From the NCBI GenBank assembly GCA_963693315.1, contig OY856186.1, positions 283,398,944 to 283,462,943 of the forward strand: DNA of 64,000 nt, in the 5' to 3' direction. Positions 54,913 through 64,000 of this stretch are shown one piece after another (positions within the stretch are counted from its first letter, which is position 1; each line of letters begins with the position of its first letter). A program made the translations under genes and the position numbers. Origin of the DNA: Diogma glabrata (Eukaryota; Arthropoda; Insecta; Diptera; Cylindrotomidae). The notes under the pieces are model-generated. The model was not told where the DNA came from. It made no database searches and saw nothing but the letters and a program-made list of their open reading frames with translations.

Positions 54913-56693
54913 ACCAGGGTTTCGAACCCGAACCCTGAACCCGCTCCGAAGCAAGATTTTTTTTAAATTATGTGAACCCGAACCCGAACCGAATCAAAAA
55001 CGCGGTTCAGGTTCAATTTTTAATATAGGAAATTTAGGAAGTTTGCGTAAGAAATTTCATATTTCGCAGAATGTTTTTGTTTCAATCAAGATTATTTTGG
55101 TTATTATTTGTTTCAGTAGAGAGTAGAGAATAGTGAGAATTAAATGAAATTTTTTTTCCAAAATAACTATGTGTGTAACATAAATACGGTATGAAATGTA
55201 AATGACAATACGACTTCCGAAAAGGAAGAGCAAAAGGAGATTTGCTTTCGTTTGTTACTCATCTTTGGTTAACAAATCCCTTGAAAACTTGGTGAGACTT
55301 TCGGTGTTGCTCTTGATATTTCCAAAGCATTTGACAAAGTTTGGCACAAAAATCTTATATGCAAGTTGAGATGTTATGGTTTAGATGAGCCACTAATTTC
55401 CTGGATGCAAAGTTTTATATCTGAGCGAAAATTTCGAGTCAATGTTGACGGTATTTCATCGGATGTATTTTCGACTAATGCAGGAGTTCCTCAAGGTTCC
55501 GTTTTGTCCCCAAATCTTTTTCTTATCTATATTAATGACTTGTTGGTTTCAACAATTAATCCGATCCATAGTTTTGCTGATGATAGCACTCTTCCTGCAT
55601 CTCATGTTGCACCTAGATCATATTCACCTTTAGCGCTTAATAACTGTAGATCAAATTTGATAGATTCATTAAACGTTGATCTTAAAACTATCTTTGATTG
55701 GGGTGTTGTTAACAGTGTTGAATTCAATACGTCCAAAACACAAGTTTGCCATTTTTCAAGATTGTCAACACCTAACCCTTTTCCATTGAAGTTTGATTCC
55801 AACGTTCTGATAGAGAAAGAGTCCGTGAAACTTTTAGGAGTTGAGGTTGAAAATAATATGAAGTGGAATTCTCATATCTTTAGCCTAGCGGAGAGCGCTG
55901 TTCAAAAATTGGGGTTTTTAGGACGATGTCGTAAGTTTTTCAGTAGCGAACAGCTTCTTTTAATATACAAATATTTTATACGCCCCTGCATGAAATATTG
56001 TTCTCACATATGGGGTGGAGCATACTTATGTAGTTTGAAGTATCTTGATTCTATGCAGCAGAGAGCAGTTAAATTAATTGGTAACTCAAATCATACTAAT
56101 GACCTTGATTCCTTACAGCATAGAAGAAATGTTGCTGATTTGACGATTTTCTACAAATATATCGTGGATGAACGGGTATCTGAAGAGATCAAATCGATTT
56201 TACCTAAGTCTGCAAACCTATCGCGTCATACCAGAGCATCGGTAGTAGCGGCCCATCCTTTTACGGTTCAAATAATTAGATGTAGAACTATAGCCTTCCA
56301 GCGCGACTTTTTCAACAGAGTCTCTCATCTCTGGAATTCATTACCTTCGTAGGTTTTCCCTGATAACTTTAACCCGCAAAAGTTCAAGATCGGCGTTCAT
56401 AAATTTCTAAAAAAAACTTAATTCTCAATTGATTATAATCCCTAGTTGGCATGGTATCTTCGGATATTCAGAGACGTTAATATATAATTAATTATATTAA
56501 CACTAAATATGCCTAACTTTCAATAAAAAAAACATAAAAAAATAATGAATTCATAAAAAAAAATTCGAAAAAATTGTTTTTTTTTGTAACAAATTTGAAC
56601 CCGAACCCCAACCCGAACCCACTAAATTTTAATGTATTGAACCCGAACCTGAACCTGCACCCAAATTTTTCTGGGTTCGAAACACTGCTGAGT
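54913..56693. mobile_element. hAT-like element with CCCGAA repeats, holding a LINE
   Basis: The left end CAGGGTTTCGAACCCGAACC and right end (complement of CAGTGTTTCGAACCC) form short inverted ends; TTTATAC flanks both sides. Inside each end is a short run of GAACCC steps (54925-55015, 56595-56665). The centre is a 5'-truncated LINE in plus orientation. Confidence 0.65.
55190..56520 (+). pseudogene. Jockey-like LINE, 5'-truncated, RT nearly intact
   Basis: Starts inside the RT (KGDLLSFVTHLW), with one frame break near 55290. From 55366 to 56352 there are 328 codons: VPQGSVLSPNLFLIYINDLL, HSFADDSTLPASH (FADD intact, 55572-55583), LLGVEVENNMKWNSHIFSLA, FLGRCRKFFSSEQLLLIYKY, KYCSHIWGGAYLCSLKYLDS and FQRDFFNRVSHLWNSLPS. 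A stop at 56350 precedes about 20 expected residues. It is followed by a 3' UTR like that at 44182-44263 and an A-rich tail. The endonuclease half is missing, as usual for truncated LINE insertions. Confidence 0.9.
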
Positions 56694-56699
56694 TTATAC

Positions 56700-57355
56700 C
56701 CTAGAAAGAAGTTTAGGAGAAGATTGATGTGATATGATATGAAAGACAAAAAAGGAACACCAATATTATCTTTTCTTTTCCACAATTGTGCCGTTCACTG
56801 CACAAAGCGACTAACTCTACTTTTTGGAAAATTTTAAATTTAAATGTCAAAGTGCTTGCTATAGTCATAACTTTCTATGTTAAAAACAACTTTCCTAAAT
56901 AATTAAGAAAAACAATATTAAAAGTCAAAATTTGTCTGACCCTCAAAAAAGTGACTATCAAAAACCTGACATTATAAACTAAATATCTATTATACTAATT
57001 AAATTACTACTACAATAGCTAATTGATGTACTTAGTAACCAAAATTAAATAAATTATGTTTATAATAACATTCCTGAATGATAAAGATTAACACTACTAA
57101 ACAACGAAATTTATTTGACCTTTGAAAAAAATTCAATTTCTCAACATTTTGTTTCATGGAGTTAATCGTTTTGTGCAGTGAACGGCTCAATTTTGAATGG
57201 TAAAGAATATTTCTTAAACTTTTCTAATATCATAAAATTTTGAATTGTGCAAAATTTTGATATCCATTAAATTTTGGGTAGTTGACTCAGTTTTCGTAAT
57301 ATGTAATCTAGCTATTCTTTATTTTAAAATTACATTTATTTATGTTTAATTCTAG
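56700..57355. other. Intron or upstream DNA of UGDH
   Basis: No reading frame. It ends with a pyrimidine-poor but acceptable acceptor (TTTAATTCTAG, 57345-57355) directly before the first UGDH exon seen. Confidence 0.5.
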
Positions 57356-57494
57356 CCTGGCCTTGATGATGTTGTGAAAAAATGCCGTAACAAAAATTTG
57401 TTTTTTTCCACTGACATTGATACAGCAATCAAAGAAGCAGAATTGATTTTTATCTCTGTAAATACACCCACGAAAACTTTCGGCAATGGAAAAG
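57356..57494 (+). CDS. sgl: UDP-glucose 6-dehydrogenase, internal exon
   Basis: 139 bases, phase 0 at the start, ending one base into a codon before GTAACA. The translation runs from [17 protein letters not shown] to [15 protein letters not shown], a near-identical match to residues about 60-105 of insect UGDH (sugarless). The enzyme oxidises UDP-glucose to UDP-glucuronate with two NAD+ in the cytosol, supplying proteoglycan synthesis. This exon is the second half of the NAD-binding Rossmann domain; ISVNTPT is a conserved nucleotide-site motif. The Gly-rich GAGYVG start of the protein must lie further upstream and was not found in the window. No stop or frameshift within the exon, so it looks functional. 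Confidence 0.93.
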
Positions 57495-57571
57495 GTAACA
57501 TAATTTAAACAAATTAATAATTTTTTGATATAATTATTTGTTTTTATTTATTTCTTTTTGGATGTACATAG
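57495..57571 (+). other. UGDH intron, 77 bp
   Basis: GTAACA donor and TGTACATAG acceptor; phase 1, restoring a Gly codon across the junction. Confidence 0.9.
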
Positions 57572-57721
57572 GTCGTGCAGCTGATTTAAAATATGTTGAA
57601 AGTGCTGCACGTATGATAGCTGCTGTTGCTCAAAATAATAAAATTGTTGTAGAAAAAAGTACTGTACCTGTTAAAGCAGCTGAAAGTATTATGCATATAT
57701 TACATGCAAATCATAAACCAG
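57572..57721 (+). CDS. sgl: UDP-glucose 6-dehydrogenase, next exon
   Basis: 150 bases between an AG acceptor and a GTTTGT donor. It encodes [20 protein letters not shown] and then [20 protein letters not shown], ending at HANHKPG, matching the insect enzyme to about residue 155 without gap. KSTVPV is the conserved strand near the NAD site. The following exon, which should contain the SNPEFLAEG block, is not visible in the remaining 6.3 kb. That DNA is full of transposable elements, so the intron is either very long or the locus is rearranged. A processed pseudogene is excluded by the intron. Confidence 0.93.
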
Positions 57722-58210
57722 GTTTGTTACTTTTCTAACTTATGTATTTTAATCATCTGAGTTATTACTCCTTTTTTTAATAAAACTAATGTCGTTTGAT
57801 AACAATTATTATACCCAGTTCATTTACAGGAAACGCAAATATATCAGTTTTTTTTTATTTTTAAGTAAATCCGGAATGAAATAAATCACGACATAAAGAT
57901 TATGTCAAAACTAAAAGTTTTAGTTTTATGAATTTTAAGCAAGAGTTGGTAATAAAATTGAAAACTATTAAAAGATAAAGTTAATAACATGACACGTTCG
58001 ATTTATCGAGTTCACCAACCTTGTTAATTCTTTCCTCATTTTTCGTTATGACTCGGGAAACTTTTTGATTTATCATAATATTTCATTGTAACGGTTTTTA
58101 ATGGAACTATACAAGTTTAATTTTCGTTATTTAATTGCAGTAATTAAAAGGTTGATTGATCTATTTTGGTGTCATTAAAACGATTAACATCTTATACCCT
58201 AAAGATTCTG
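57722..58210 (+). other. UGDH intron sequence, no feature
   Basis: AT-rich DNA after the donor at 57722; nothing recognised. Confidence 0.4.
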
Positions 58211-58214
58211 ATTT

Positions 58215-58320
58215 TATTTTTTCAATATAAAAACGTTGTGTAATAGCAATTACATGTGTCACAACAACACATAGATACCTTTTAAGACCTTGGACCCACA
58301 ACAACTTGCGTGCTGGACGC
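58215..58320 (-). repeat. Dispersed repeat family B, fragment
   Basis: TGTGTCACAACAACACATAG and CCTTTTAAGACC and CCCACAACAACTTGCG in the order of 19212-19270. Confidence 0.65.
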
Positions 58321-59610
58321 TATGATGGGCGCTTGTTTTTAAAATGTTTGTGGATTGAAGCCACCATTGATTCGGACAAAACATTCCATTTGTACGATGC
58401 ATTTACAAAAAAGGTTCTTTGCATTTTGTCACTATAGCAGTCGGTAATCTCGACAGTTTGGCTGTTTGCACAAACCGATACACGGGTAAAATCGCGTATA
58501 GAATATGTTTGAGGCATGATGGGTCTGATTTCATCCTAGCACTGCTGGTGACGATATTTACGACAACGATAAAAACTAGATCAACAACATTGCGACAATG
58601 TTGTATTGTAGGGAATTAAGATTTAATGTTAAATTTCGATCATTCTCAATTCCAATATTTAAATATAGCACGCTTTTGAACAGAGTCCAAAAGATCCAGG
58701 ATGGAAACAGATTCATCTCTCAGGGCGGGCTTCATTCGTTCATGCATTTTACCCTTTGATTTGATAGGGGACGAATAATTTGTTCAATGTACTATCATCT
58801 GCAAAATTATTTAACGGATTTGAATTTCAACAGTTCGTTTATATAAATTAAAAATAGGGTGGGATAAAACTGAGCTTTTGGGGTACACCAGCGTAAACTA
58901 ATTTAGTCTCAGGAGAAAAACCTTCCATAGATACCAAAATGTATCGGTTAGTCAGAAAATTTACACGACTGCAGGATGAATACCATTTCTGAACGTGGTT
59001 ATTGAACAGCATGCCAAATTCGGTCAAATGCTATTGAGATGTCTAATGCGATAACGTACGTTTTTCCACCTTTATCAATCATGCCGTTCCAAAGATGGCC
59101 TACATAGTTCAATAGATGGGGTTTTTATCGTTTGTTCCTAAAACCGACAGCCAATGTCGGAAATTAAATGGTTATTTTCCAAAAATTTAGATATGTGTGT
59201 TAATGATCATATATTTTATATAGGAGTAAGGCTTTTGGTCTATAATTTGAAACATCACATTTCGTTCCATTTTTTAGAATAGACTGGAGATTTGACAACT
59301 ATCAGCACGAAAAATTCGAGATTTATAAGAATTGTAGAAAAGCTTGATAAGAGTGTAAGGTTCTTAGAAATTGTTTTTAGAACAACAGGTGGAATGTTGT
59401 CCAGACCGGAGGCTTTGCTGTTGTTTAACAGCCTTAGAAGTTTTGCGACAATTTCGGGTTTGAAACGCGCTTCTTTCAAATTAACTCCTAAAGATTGGAT
59501 TTGAGATATTTCTTTAGGAGTTTCCAAAACTAAAAAAAAAGCGTTCCGCGAACAATGTGGTTTTTTTTGCAGGGTCGGTAACGATGAAGTTAGCATCAAT
59601 GATAGACAGC
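58320..59610 (-). pseudogene. Jockey-like LINE RT remnant
   Basis: Minus strand. The best piece (59599-59255) has LLNNSKASGLDNIPPVVLKT, an RT fingers block; 58517-58320 has the C-terminal block SYKWNVLSESMVASIHKHFK. Frames between are full of stops; the block around 58860-58930 corresponds to the B-box region. Related to 32340-33110. Confidence 0.75.
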
Positions 59611-59662
59611 AAATATTTTTGTTGAGGTTTCATTATTGAAAAGAAAACGAATTTATTAATAT

Positions 59663-60249
59663 TGTTGTTTTTCAAACCTTCGTTCGAATTGGCCTAACTC
59701 ACAATTCGATAAACGCAATTCCCAAATCTCTTCCGAGTTCGATCACTGATTAGTAAGCAGAAACAGCAGGTTTTATTAAATCTTCAACACCTTGATTGTT
59801 CCACAACAACAGGAAAACAATACAGTAAACAATATTCTTTCAACAGCTTCGAAACTCCAACGGTTGATTGTAGAAATTTCCAGTAACACAACGTTCAAAA
59901 TAATACACAAAATATTTCTACTCAACAACATTTAAAACTTTATTCACAAAAACTAATTTAAAAATCACTTTTATAATTTTAACTTTACCGTCGCAGGCTT
60001 AAAATAAAACTAATCTAGTCTTGCAAGACATCCCTCCTTATATACGATTCTGCATAATCTTGATCATTCGAGGTCACTTTTTAGAAACCTTGAGAAAATA
60101 CTAGAATATTCGATTATTTTACGTTATGATGATTTGATTCATAAAGTAATTTTATGTTGATTGTTGACCCAAGTTCTAAGAATACTACAACCTATTCATT
60201 TCATTAATTTGTTGTTGTGTTTTGTTATGATTTTTCTGTAATCGTAACA
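59663..60249 (-). repeat. LTR of a Ty3/gypsy element (3' LTR)
   Basis: Reverse complement begins TGTTACGATTACAG and ends ACAACA; matches the solo LTR 7465-8094. Directly 5' of it (minus strand) is the purine tract AAGTGGAGGG. The element upstream is truncated. Confidence 0.85.
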
Positions 60250-61104
60250 ATACCCTCCACTTAAGCCTCTTCGTCCCGAAGCTCTTCTTTGTATAAGGCC
60301 AATCTTTCCATGTACAACTTTCGCCTTGCCTCGATGGCTTTTTATAATTCTATAAACCACGTCATTTAACTTGGTTATAATTTTGTAAGGTCCTTCCCAT
60401 GTAGCTTGCAATTTCGATGATAACCCTCGTTTTCGTTGTGGGTTGTGTAGCCATACTAATCGTCCTTTTTCAAAACCTTTATTATTAGATCATATATCAT
60501 ATCGGGCTTTCATTCTATCACTGGTCAGTTGTATCTTCTGCCTAACAAGCTTGTGAATATCCTCAAGGTTCTCCCTGACTTGGTTGACGTATTCTTGCGC
60601 AGACAATGATCTTGATGGTACTGTTCCAATTATGAGGTCACCGGGTAGTCTTAAATCACTTCCAAAAATAGTTTGAGCTGGTGTCGTGGACGTGGTATCA
60701 TGAACTGCTGATCTGTATGCCATCAAAAATAAAGGAATATGTTGGTCCCAATTACGTTGGTTCTTACTAACTACTTTAGCTAGAAACTCCTCCAATGTAG
60801 TATTGAATCTCTCCACCATGCCATCTAATTGTGGGTGCGAAGCTGTCGTCCTCGTTTTGTTAATTCCGAGCATTTGGCCAATTTCCTGGAATACAGCCGA
60901 CTCAAAGTTCCGTCCCTGATCAGTGTGGATCTCCATAGGAACTGCATAGCGGCTATTCCAATTATTTATCACAGCTTCAGCGATGGTGGTTGCTTCCTGG
61001 TTAGGTATCGCACATACTTCCGGCCACTTACTGAAGTAGTCCATGATCACAAGAACATATTTGTTCTGGCTATCAGTTATTGGAAATGATCCTGCTACAT
61101 CCAT
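60196..61104 (-). pseudogene. Ty3/gypsy integrase, partial
   Basis: A frame from 61104 to 60196 interrupted by a single TGA at 60490-60492. The DDE core is complete: VIMDYFSKWPEVCAI (D), MEIHTDQGRNFES (D) and LDGMVERFNTTLEEFLAKVV (E). After the stop the same frame gives the C-terminal domain (QATWEGPYKIITKLNDVVYR, then AKVVHGKIGLIQRR) and ends inside the LTR. The N-terminal zinc finger, RT and gag are missing; homology may continue to about 61230. Different family from the element at 21595-29497 (412/mdg1-like look, not certain). Confidence 0.9.
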
Positions 61105-61239
61105 TGCGATCCGTTCAAATGGAGCACCTACATTGTATTCATTTTTCGCTTCATTTTTCCATAACTACTTCGTGCGGGTCCCTTTTGGGAGAGTAAAATG
61201 TGCAACGAAAGAAGATGGACGTGGATAAAACTCTCCGTC

Positions 61240-61390
61240 GTGATAAATATATATATATATTTTTTACTTTAATAATTTACCATATTTAAAGTGTCTTATT
61301 ACTCAAAAAGTTATCTAAAATGTGTTTCAAACCAAGTGCTTCAATAATATATAATATATGATATATAATAATATATAATAATGGTGGTAT
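61240..61390. repeat. TA and ATAATAT microsatellites
   Basis: (TA)n at about 61244-61258 and an ATAATATAT-rich run at 61340-61382. Confidence 0.7.
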
Positions 61391-62100
61391 TTTAAAAACA
61401 ATTTAATCTTTCTAATTAAAAGATTGAAAAAATCAGGAAAATAATTTTTTTCTCTTGAAATGCTCGTAATTTATGGTTTTCAATTCGATACAACATTGTT
61501 GTGTCGTTGTTTATTTTTATTACTTTTTTTCATTTAAAATTGGTAATAACAATCTGTCAAAACAGTAATCACCTACATTAAAAAAAAATTGTGAAAGCTG
61601 AAATTTTCCAAGAAATTTTCTAAAAGATTTTCTCCACTTTTGTGTGAGATATTTAAGCGTAAATCTAGTCGTATAAATTTAAATGGCTTAATAAGTTCCT
61701 AGTTATATTTATTATTGAGTTATTATTTAAATTGAATACAAATTAATTTCTATTTTAAAAATTTATTTCGCTTATCTGTCAAAGTTACAAAACAAAAATT
61801 ACAAACAAGGAAAAAATAAAAATTTTTCTTTAAAAATGATAAAACATAATTATACTAAAATCTTTATAAAATTTTAATTTTGGCGGTGGTACGTTAATTT
61901 TACTAATATTATTATATCTTATTTATATTTTTATTTATGGGAGGAGAAAGTGATTTCATCGTGAATAGACGTGTAAATTTTTGCTCTTAACATAATTAAT
62001 ATAAAACAAAATAAATATTTAAATTTTCTCTTGTTCATTTATTAATAATTTATTGGTTATTTTATTTATTGAATAATATCATATTATTATCTTAATAATT
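61391..62100 (+). other. No feature recognised
   Basis: AT-rich DNA, probably intronic. No frame with coding character. Confidence 0.35.
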
Positions 62101-62104
62101 TGAG

Positions 62105-62264
62105 GAAAAATGTGATTTATGTAATTCAAACAGTTTTAATGATGATATTGTTGTAATAAAAAATGATACAGAAAATCATGATGGAATTACAATGAGAAAA
62201 TATCAAAGTGGATTACCAACAACTACAGAAAAATCAACATTTTTATACTATAAAGTTTTATCAG
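62105..62264 (+). CDS. Possible unassigned exon
   Basis: An open stretch in one frame with coding-like sequence (CDLCNSNSFNDDIVVIKNDT, then GITMRKYQSGLPTTTEKSTF and LYYKVLS), flanked by a possible acceptor (TTTGAG at 62104, or CAAACAG at 62133) and a good donor (TCAG|GTATATG). It is not UGDH sequence and I recognise no family. It may be an exon of another gene within or beside the UGDH intron, or chance. Confidence 0.3.
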
Positions 62265-62455
62265 GTATATGTTTTAATACAATGTAGTTTGTTATATATA
62301 AATTAATCGTTCAATTGTTTGTTTTGTTTTCAATAAGTTATTTTTGTGATTATACATGTTTATAAAGACTGTCAAATTGCTTTAGTGTGTTCAAAATATA
62401 TATAAAATTTGTTTGAATTGTGAAGCTGACACTGAAATTGAGTGTTGAATTTTGT

Positions 62456-62510
62456 TAATTTCAATTCAATTCAATTCCTTTATTGAGACATTTTAGAAAC
62501 ATTCATTTTA
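62456..62510 (-). repeat. Short (TCAAT)n tract, possible LINE/SINE tail
   Basis: Three TCAAT units before TCCTTTATTGAGACA. The reverse complement, GGAATTGAATTGAATTG, looks like the pentamer tail of an insect LINE. Confidence 0.4.
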
Positions 62511-62592
62511 CAAGTATATTTTACAGCGGTTACTAAAAAAGTGCTACCGTTTTTCAAAAATTGATTTTTTTGATATATGAAAATTGTTTTAA

Positions 62593-62910
62593 CGGGCGGT
62601 ATAGCCGAGTGTGTTAACACACCGGTCTTGCAACTCGAGGATCGTCAGTTCGATTCCTGTAAAGTCCAAAGGATTTTTACAAGTTTCGAACTGTAGAACC
62701 GATATACCAAAGCATATATATGAAAATATACAACAGATAAAGTAGATTGAAATAAAATGAACAAAGATAAGATAATACAGATACCACGATAATACAGATA
62801 CCACGAATCGATAAAACAGATTGAGCCAACAATACAAACAATAAAGTTTGGTAATATGGACTGAAAAAATGTCCCAACCAAATAAATAAAACAAAAAAAA
62901 AAAAAAAAAA
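62593..62910 (+). mobile_element. tRNA-derived SINE with target duplication
   Basis: 318 bp flanked by perfect copies of AAATTGTTTTAA (62581-62592, 62911-62922). The head is tRNA-like with pol III box A (TAGCCGAGTGTG, 62602-62613) and box B (GTTCGATTCC, 62648-62657) 35 bases apart. A unique body follows with a 17 bp tandem duplication (GATAATACAGATACCAC, 62771-62804), then an A-tail (62892-62910). Open frames on the minus strand over it are by-products. Confidence 0.9.
62602..62657 (+). promoter_or_regulatory. Internal pol III promoter of the SINE (boxes A and B)
   Basis: Both boxes are close to the eukaryotic tRNA consensus and correctly spaced, so the copy could be transcribed. Confidence 0.75.
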
Positions 62911-63079
62911 AAATTGTTTTAATTCAATTTACAGTATTTTCTCTAATTCAACTCATTATGAACTGTATCTTATTTACTAGAAAAATTTATGCTTGCTCAG
63001 GGCATTATATGAAACGTTTTTTTTCAGCATTTGAGCGCTGTTTATGAACTACCTAAAACCAAAACTAATTTATTTACAT

Positions 63080-64000
63080 ATTTTTCAGGGAACAATAAAG
63101 TATTGTACTAATTTAGATTGGTTGGTGCACGCCTATTCAGATCACGGAGCACGAAGCCAGGGTGTGTACTTTAACCTCTCAAGTAACTGGTATTTTTCGA
63201 TTCGTAGAATTTATTAAGATTTAGGCAGTTATTAGCTTGCAAAGACACGAGAGATTCTGTGTTTATTAAACTGATCGGTGACACGTAGTAGGTACCGTTT
63301 TCCAGTGGAGTTGTGACATTGTCGTGGTAAATGCTCCTCATAAGAGGGTTGGGGTGATGTTGCAGTCTTTTTAGTCTAGTGACGGCTAGATTGTAAGAGT
63401 ATTGAAGAATAGGGGTTATCCCCGAATCTTTATAAATAATCTTGTTGTGTATATATTTTTTATTTTTCCTTCTAAATTTGGAGAGACAATGTCTGATGAT
63501 TTTTCTTTCGAAGACAAGGAGTTCCTTAGCTACTGTGGGACTAATTGTGAACCAGATAGGGCAAGCGTAAGTTAAAATAGGTCTTATTAATGTTTATATA
63601 CAAGAAGCTTAGTTTTGCTTTCAACATTGTCAGATGACAGAATTGGTTTTAGCAGCGCGGCTGCACCTTTAGCTTTGTTTATAGTGGCTCTCATATGTTG
63701 ATTGAAACAGTTTTGTTTTGGATATTAACACCTAGATATTTGATCTTATCGACGGTTTTGATTTCACTATTATTGATTTGGAGAGTTAATTGTTTACTTT
63801 CTCGTACAGCTAGATGGTGTCCTCTTCCACTTGAGTTTCAAAAGCAAATTAATTGGCATTTTTCGACATTAATATTTATTCTCCAGGTTTTGTAGAATTT
63901 TTTTATGAATGTAATGTGTTTTAAGATCTTATCTAATGCAAGATGTGGTCTTTCGTCTTGTGCGAAAACTATAGTGTCATCAGCATAAAGAACTGTTTTG
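63080..64000 (-). pseudogene. LINE RT C-terminal part, running off the window
   Basis: Read from 64000 downward: KTVLYADDTIVFAQ (YADD at the window edge), then NINVEKCQLICF, VDKIKYLGVNIQNKTVS and the region around ILTYACPIWFT in shifted frames. The 3' end is near 63080. Jockey/R1-group pattern, distinct from the family at 55190-56520. Stops and frameshifts throughout. Confidence 0.8.

Noticed and set aside
54920..55010. Telomeric repeat array
   Set aside because: Only a few GAACCC steps, irregular, and located inside element ends on both sides.
60829..61228. Plus-strand frames over the integrase
   Set aside because: Shadows of the minus-strand integrase, which has clear DDE motifs.
62593..62665. 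A functional tRNA gene
   Set aside because: Boxes A and B fit, but the acceptor stem does not close, and the sequence continues into a body and A-tail flanked by a target duplication; it is a SINE head.
62589..62894. Three minus-strand open frames of 66-101 codons
   Set aside because: They lie on a SINE, in antisense to its tRNA-like head.

Overview
The window looks like AT-rich nuclear DNA of an animal, most probably an insect. The only clear host gene sequence is two spliced exons of UDP-glucose 6-dehydrogenase (57356-57494 and 57572-57721). Their protein closely matches the insect enzyme, and the splice sites are GT/AG. I cannot name the order. Almost everything else is transposable-element DNA, much of it nested. 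No bacterial operon, CRISPR array or rRNA is visible.

Layout. 1-1000: remnant of a jockey-like LINE. 1370-4690: RTE-type LINE on the minus strand. 4940-10610: two diverged copies of a long repeat, each holding its own tandem array, with a solo LTR (7465-8094) between them. 11.7-15.2 kb: fold-back and hairpin elements. 15.66-19.80 kb: an island of nested inverted repeats and hairpins. 19893-31145: a LINE whose 5' end folds like an HDV-type self-cleaving ribozyme. Its reverse transcriptase is split by a recent 7.9 kb Ty3/gypsy-type retrotransposon (21595-29497; 598 bp LTRs, target duplication ATAT). 31246-37233: a small TIR element split by a large hAT-like insertion, which holds a further TIR element with LINE scraps, a TTA-flanked MITE and a minisatellite. 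37.3-43.3 kb: fold-back arms around a pogo-like TIR element that contains a second, decayed RTE LINE. 43.6-52.1 kb: a LINE with an RNase H domain (minus strand), cut inside RNase H by a jockey-like LINE (about 44171-47575). 52.5-56.7 kb: RTE fragments, an intact copy of the small TIR element, and a hAT-like element holding a 5'-truncated jockey-like LINE. 57.3-64 kb: the host exons, followed by DNA with LINE, gypsy (integrase plus LTR) and SINE insertions, and one possible unassigned exon.

How the parts work together. The LINEs (endonuclease plus reverse transcriptase) copy themselves by target-primed reverse transcription and can supply the enzymes used by the SINE. The LTR elements encode Gag, protease, reverse transcriptase/RNase H and integrase. 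The MITEs and fold-back elements encode nothing and would depend on transposases encoded elsewhere. Every LINE and LTR coding region here is broken or truncated in this assembly. The gypsy element is nevertheless young by LTR identity, so its breaks are either very recent or sequencing errors.

All alignments and identities were made by eye, and boundaries of decayed copies are approximate.
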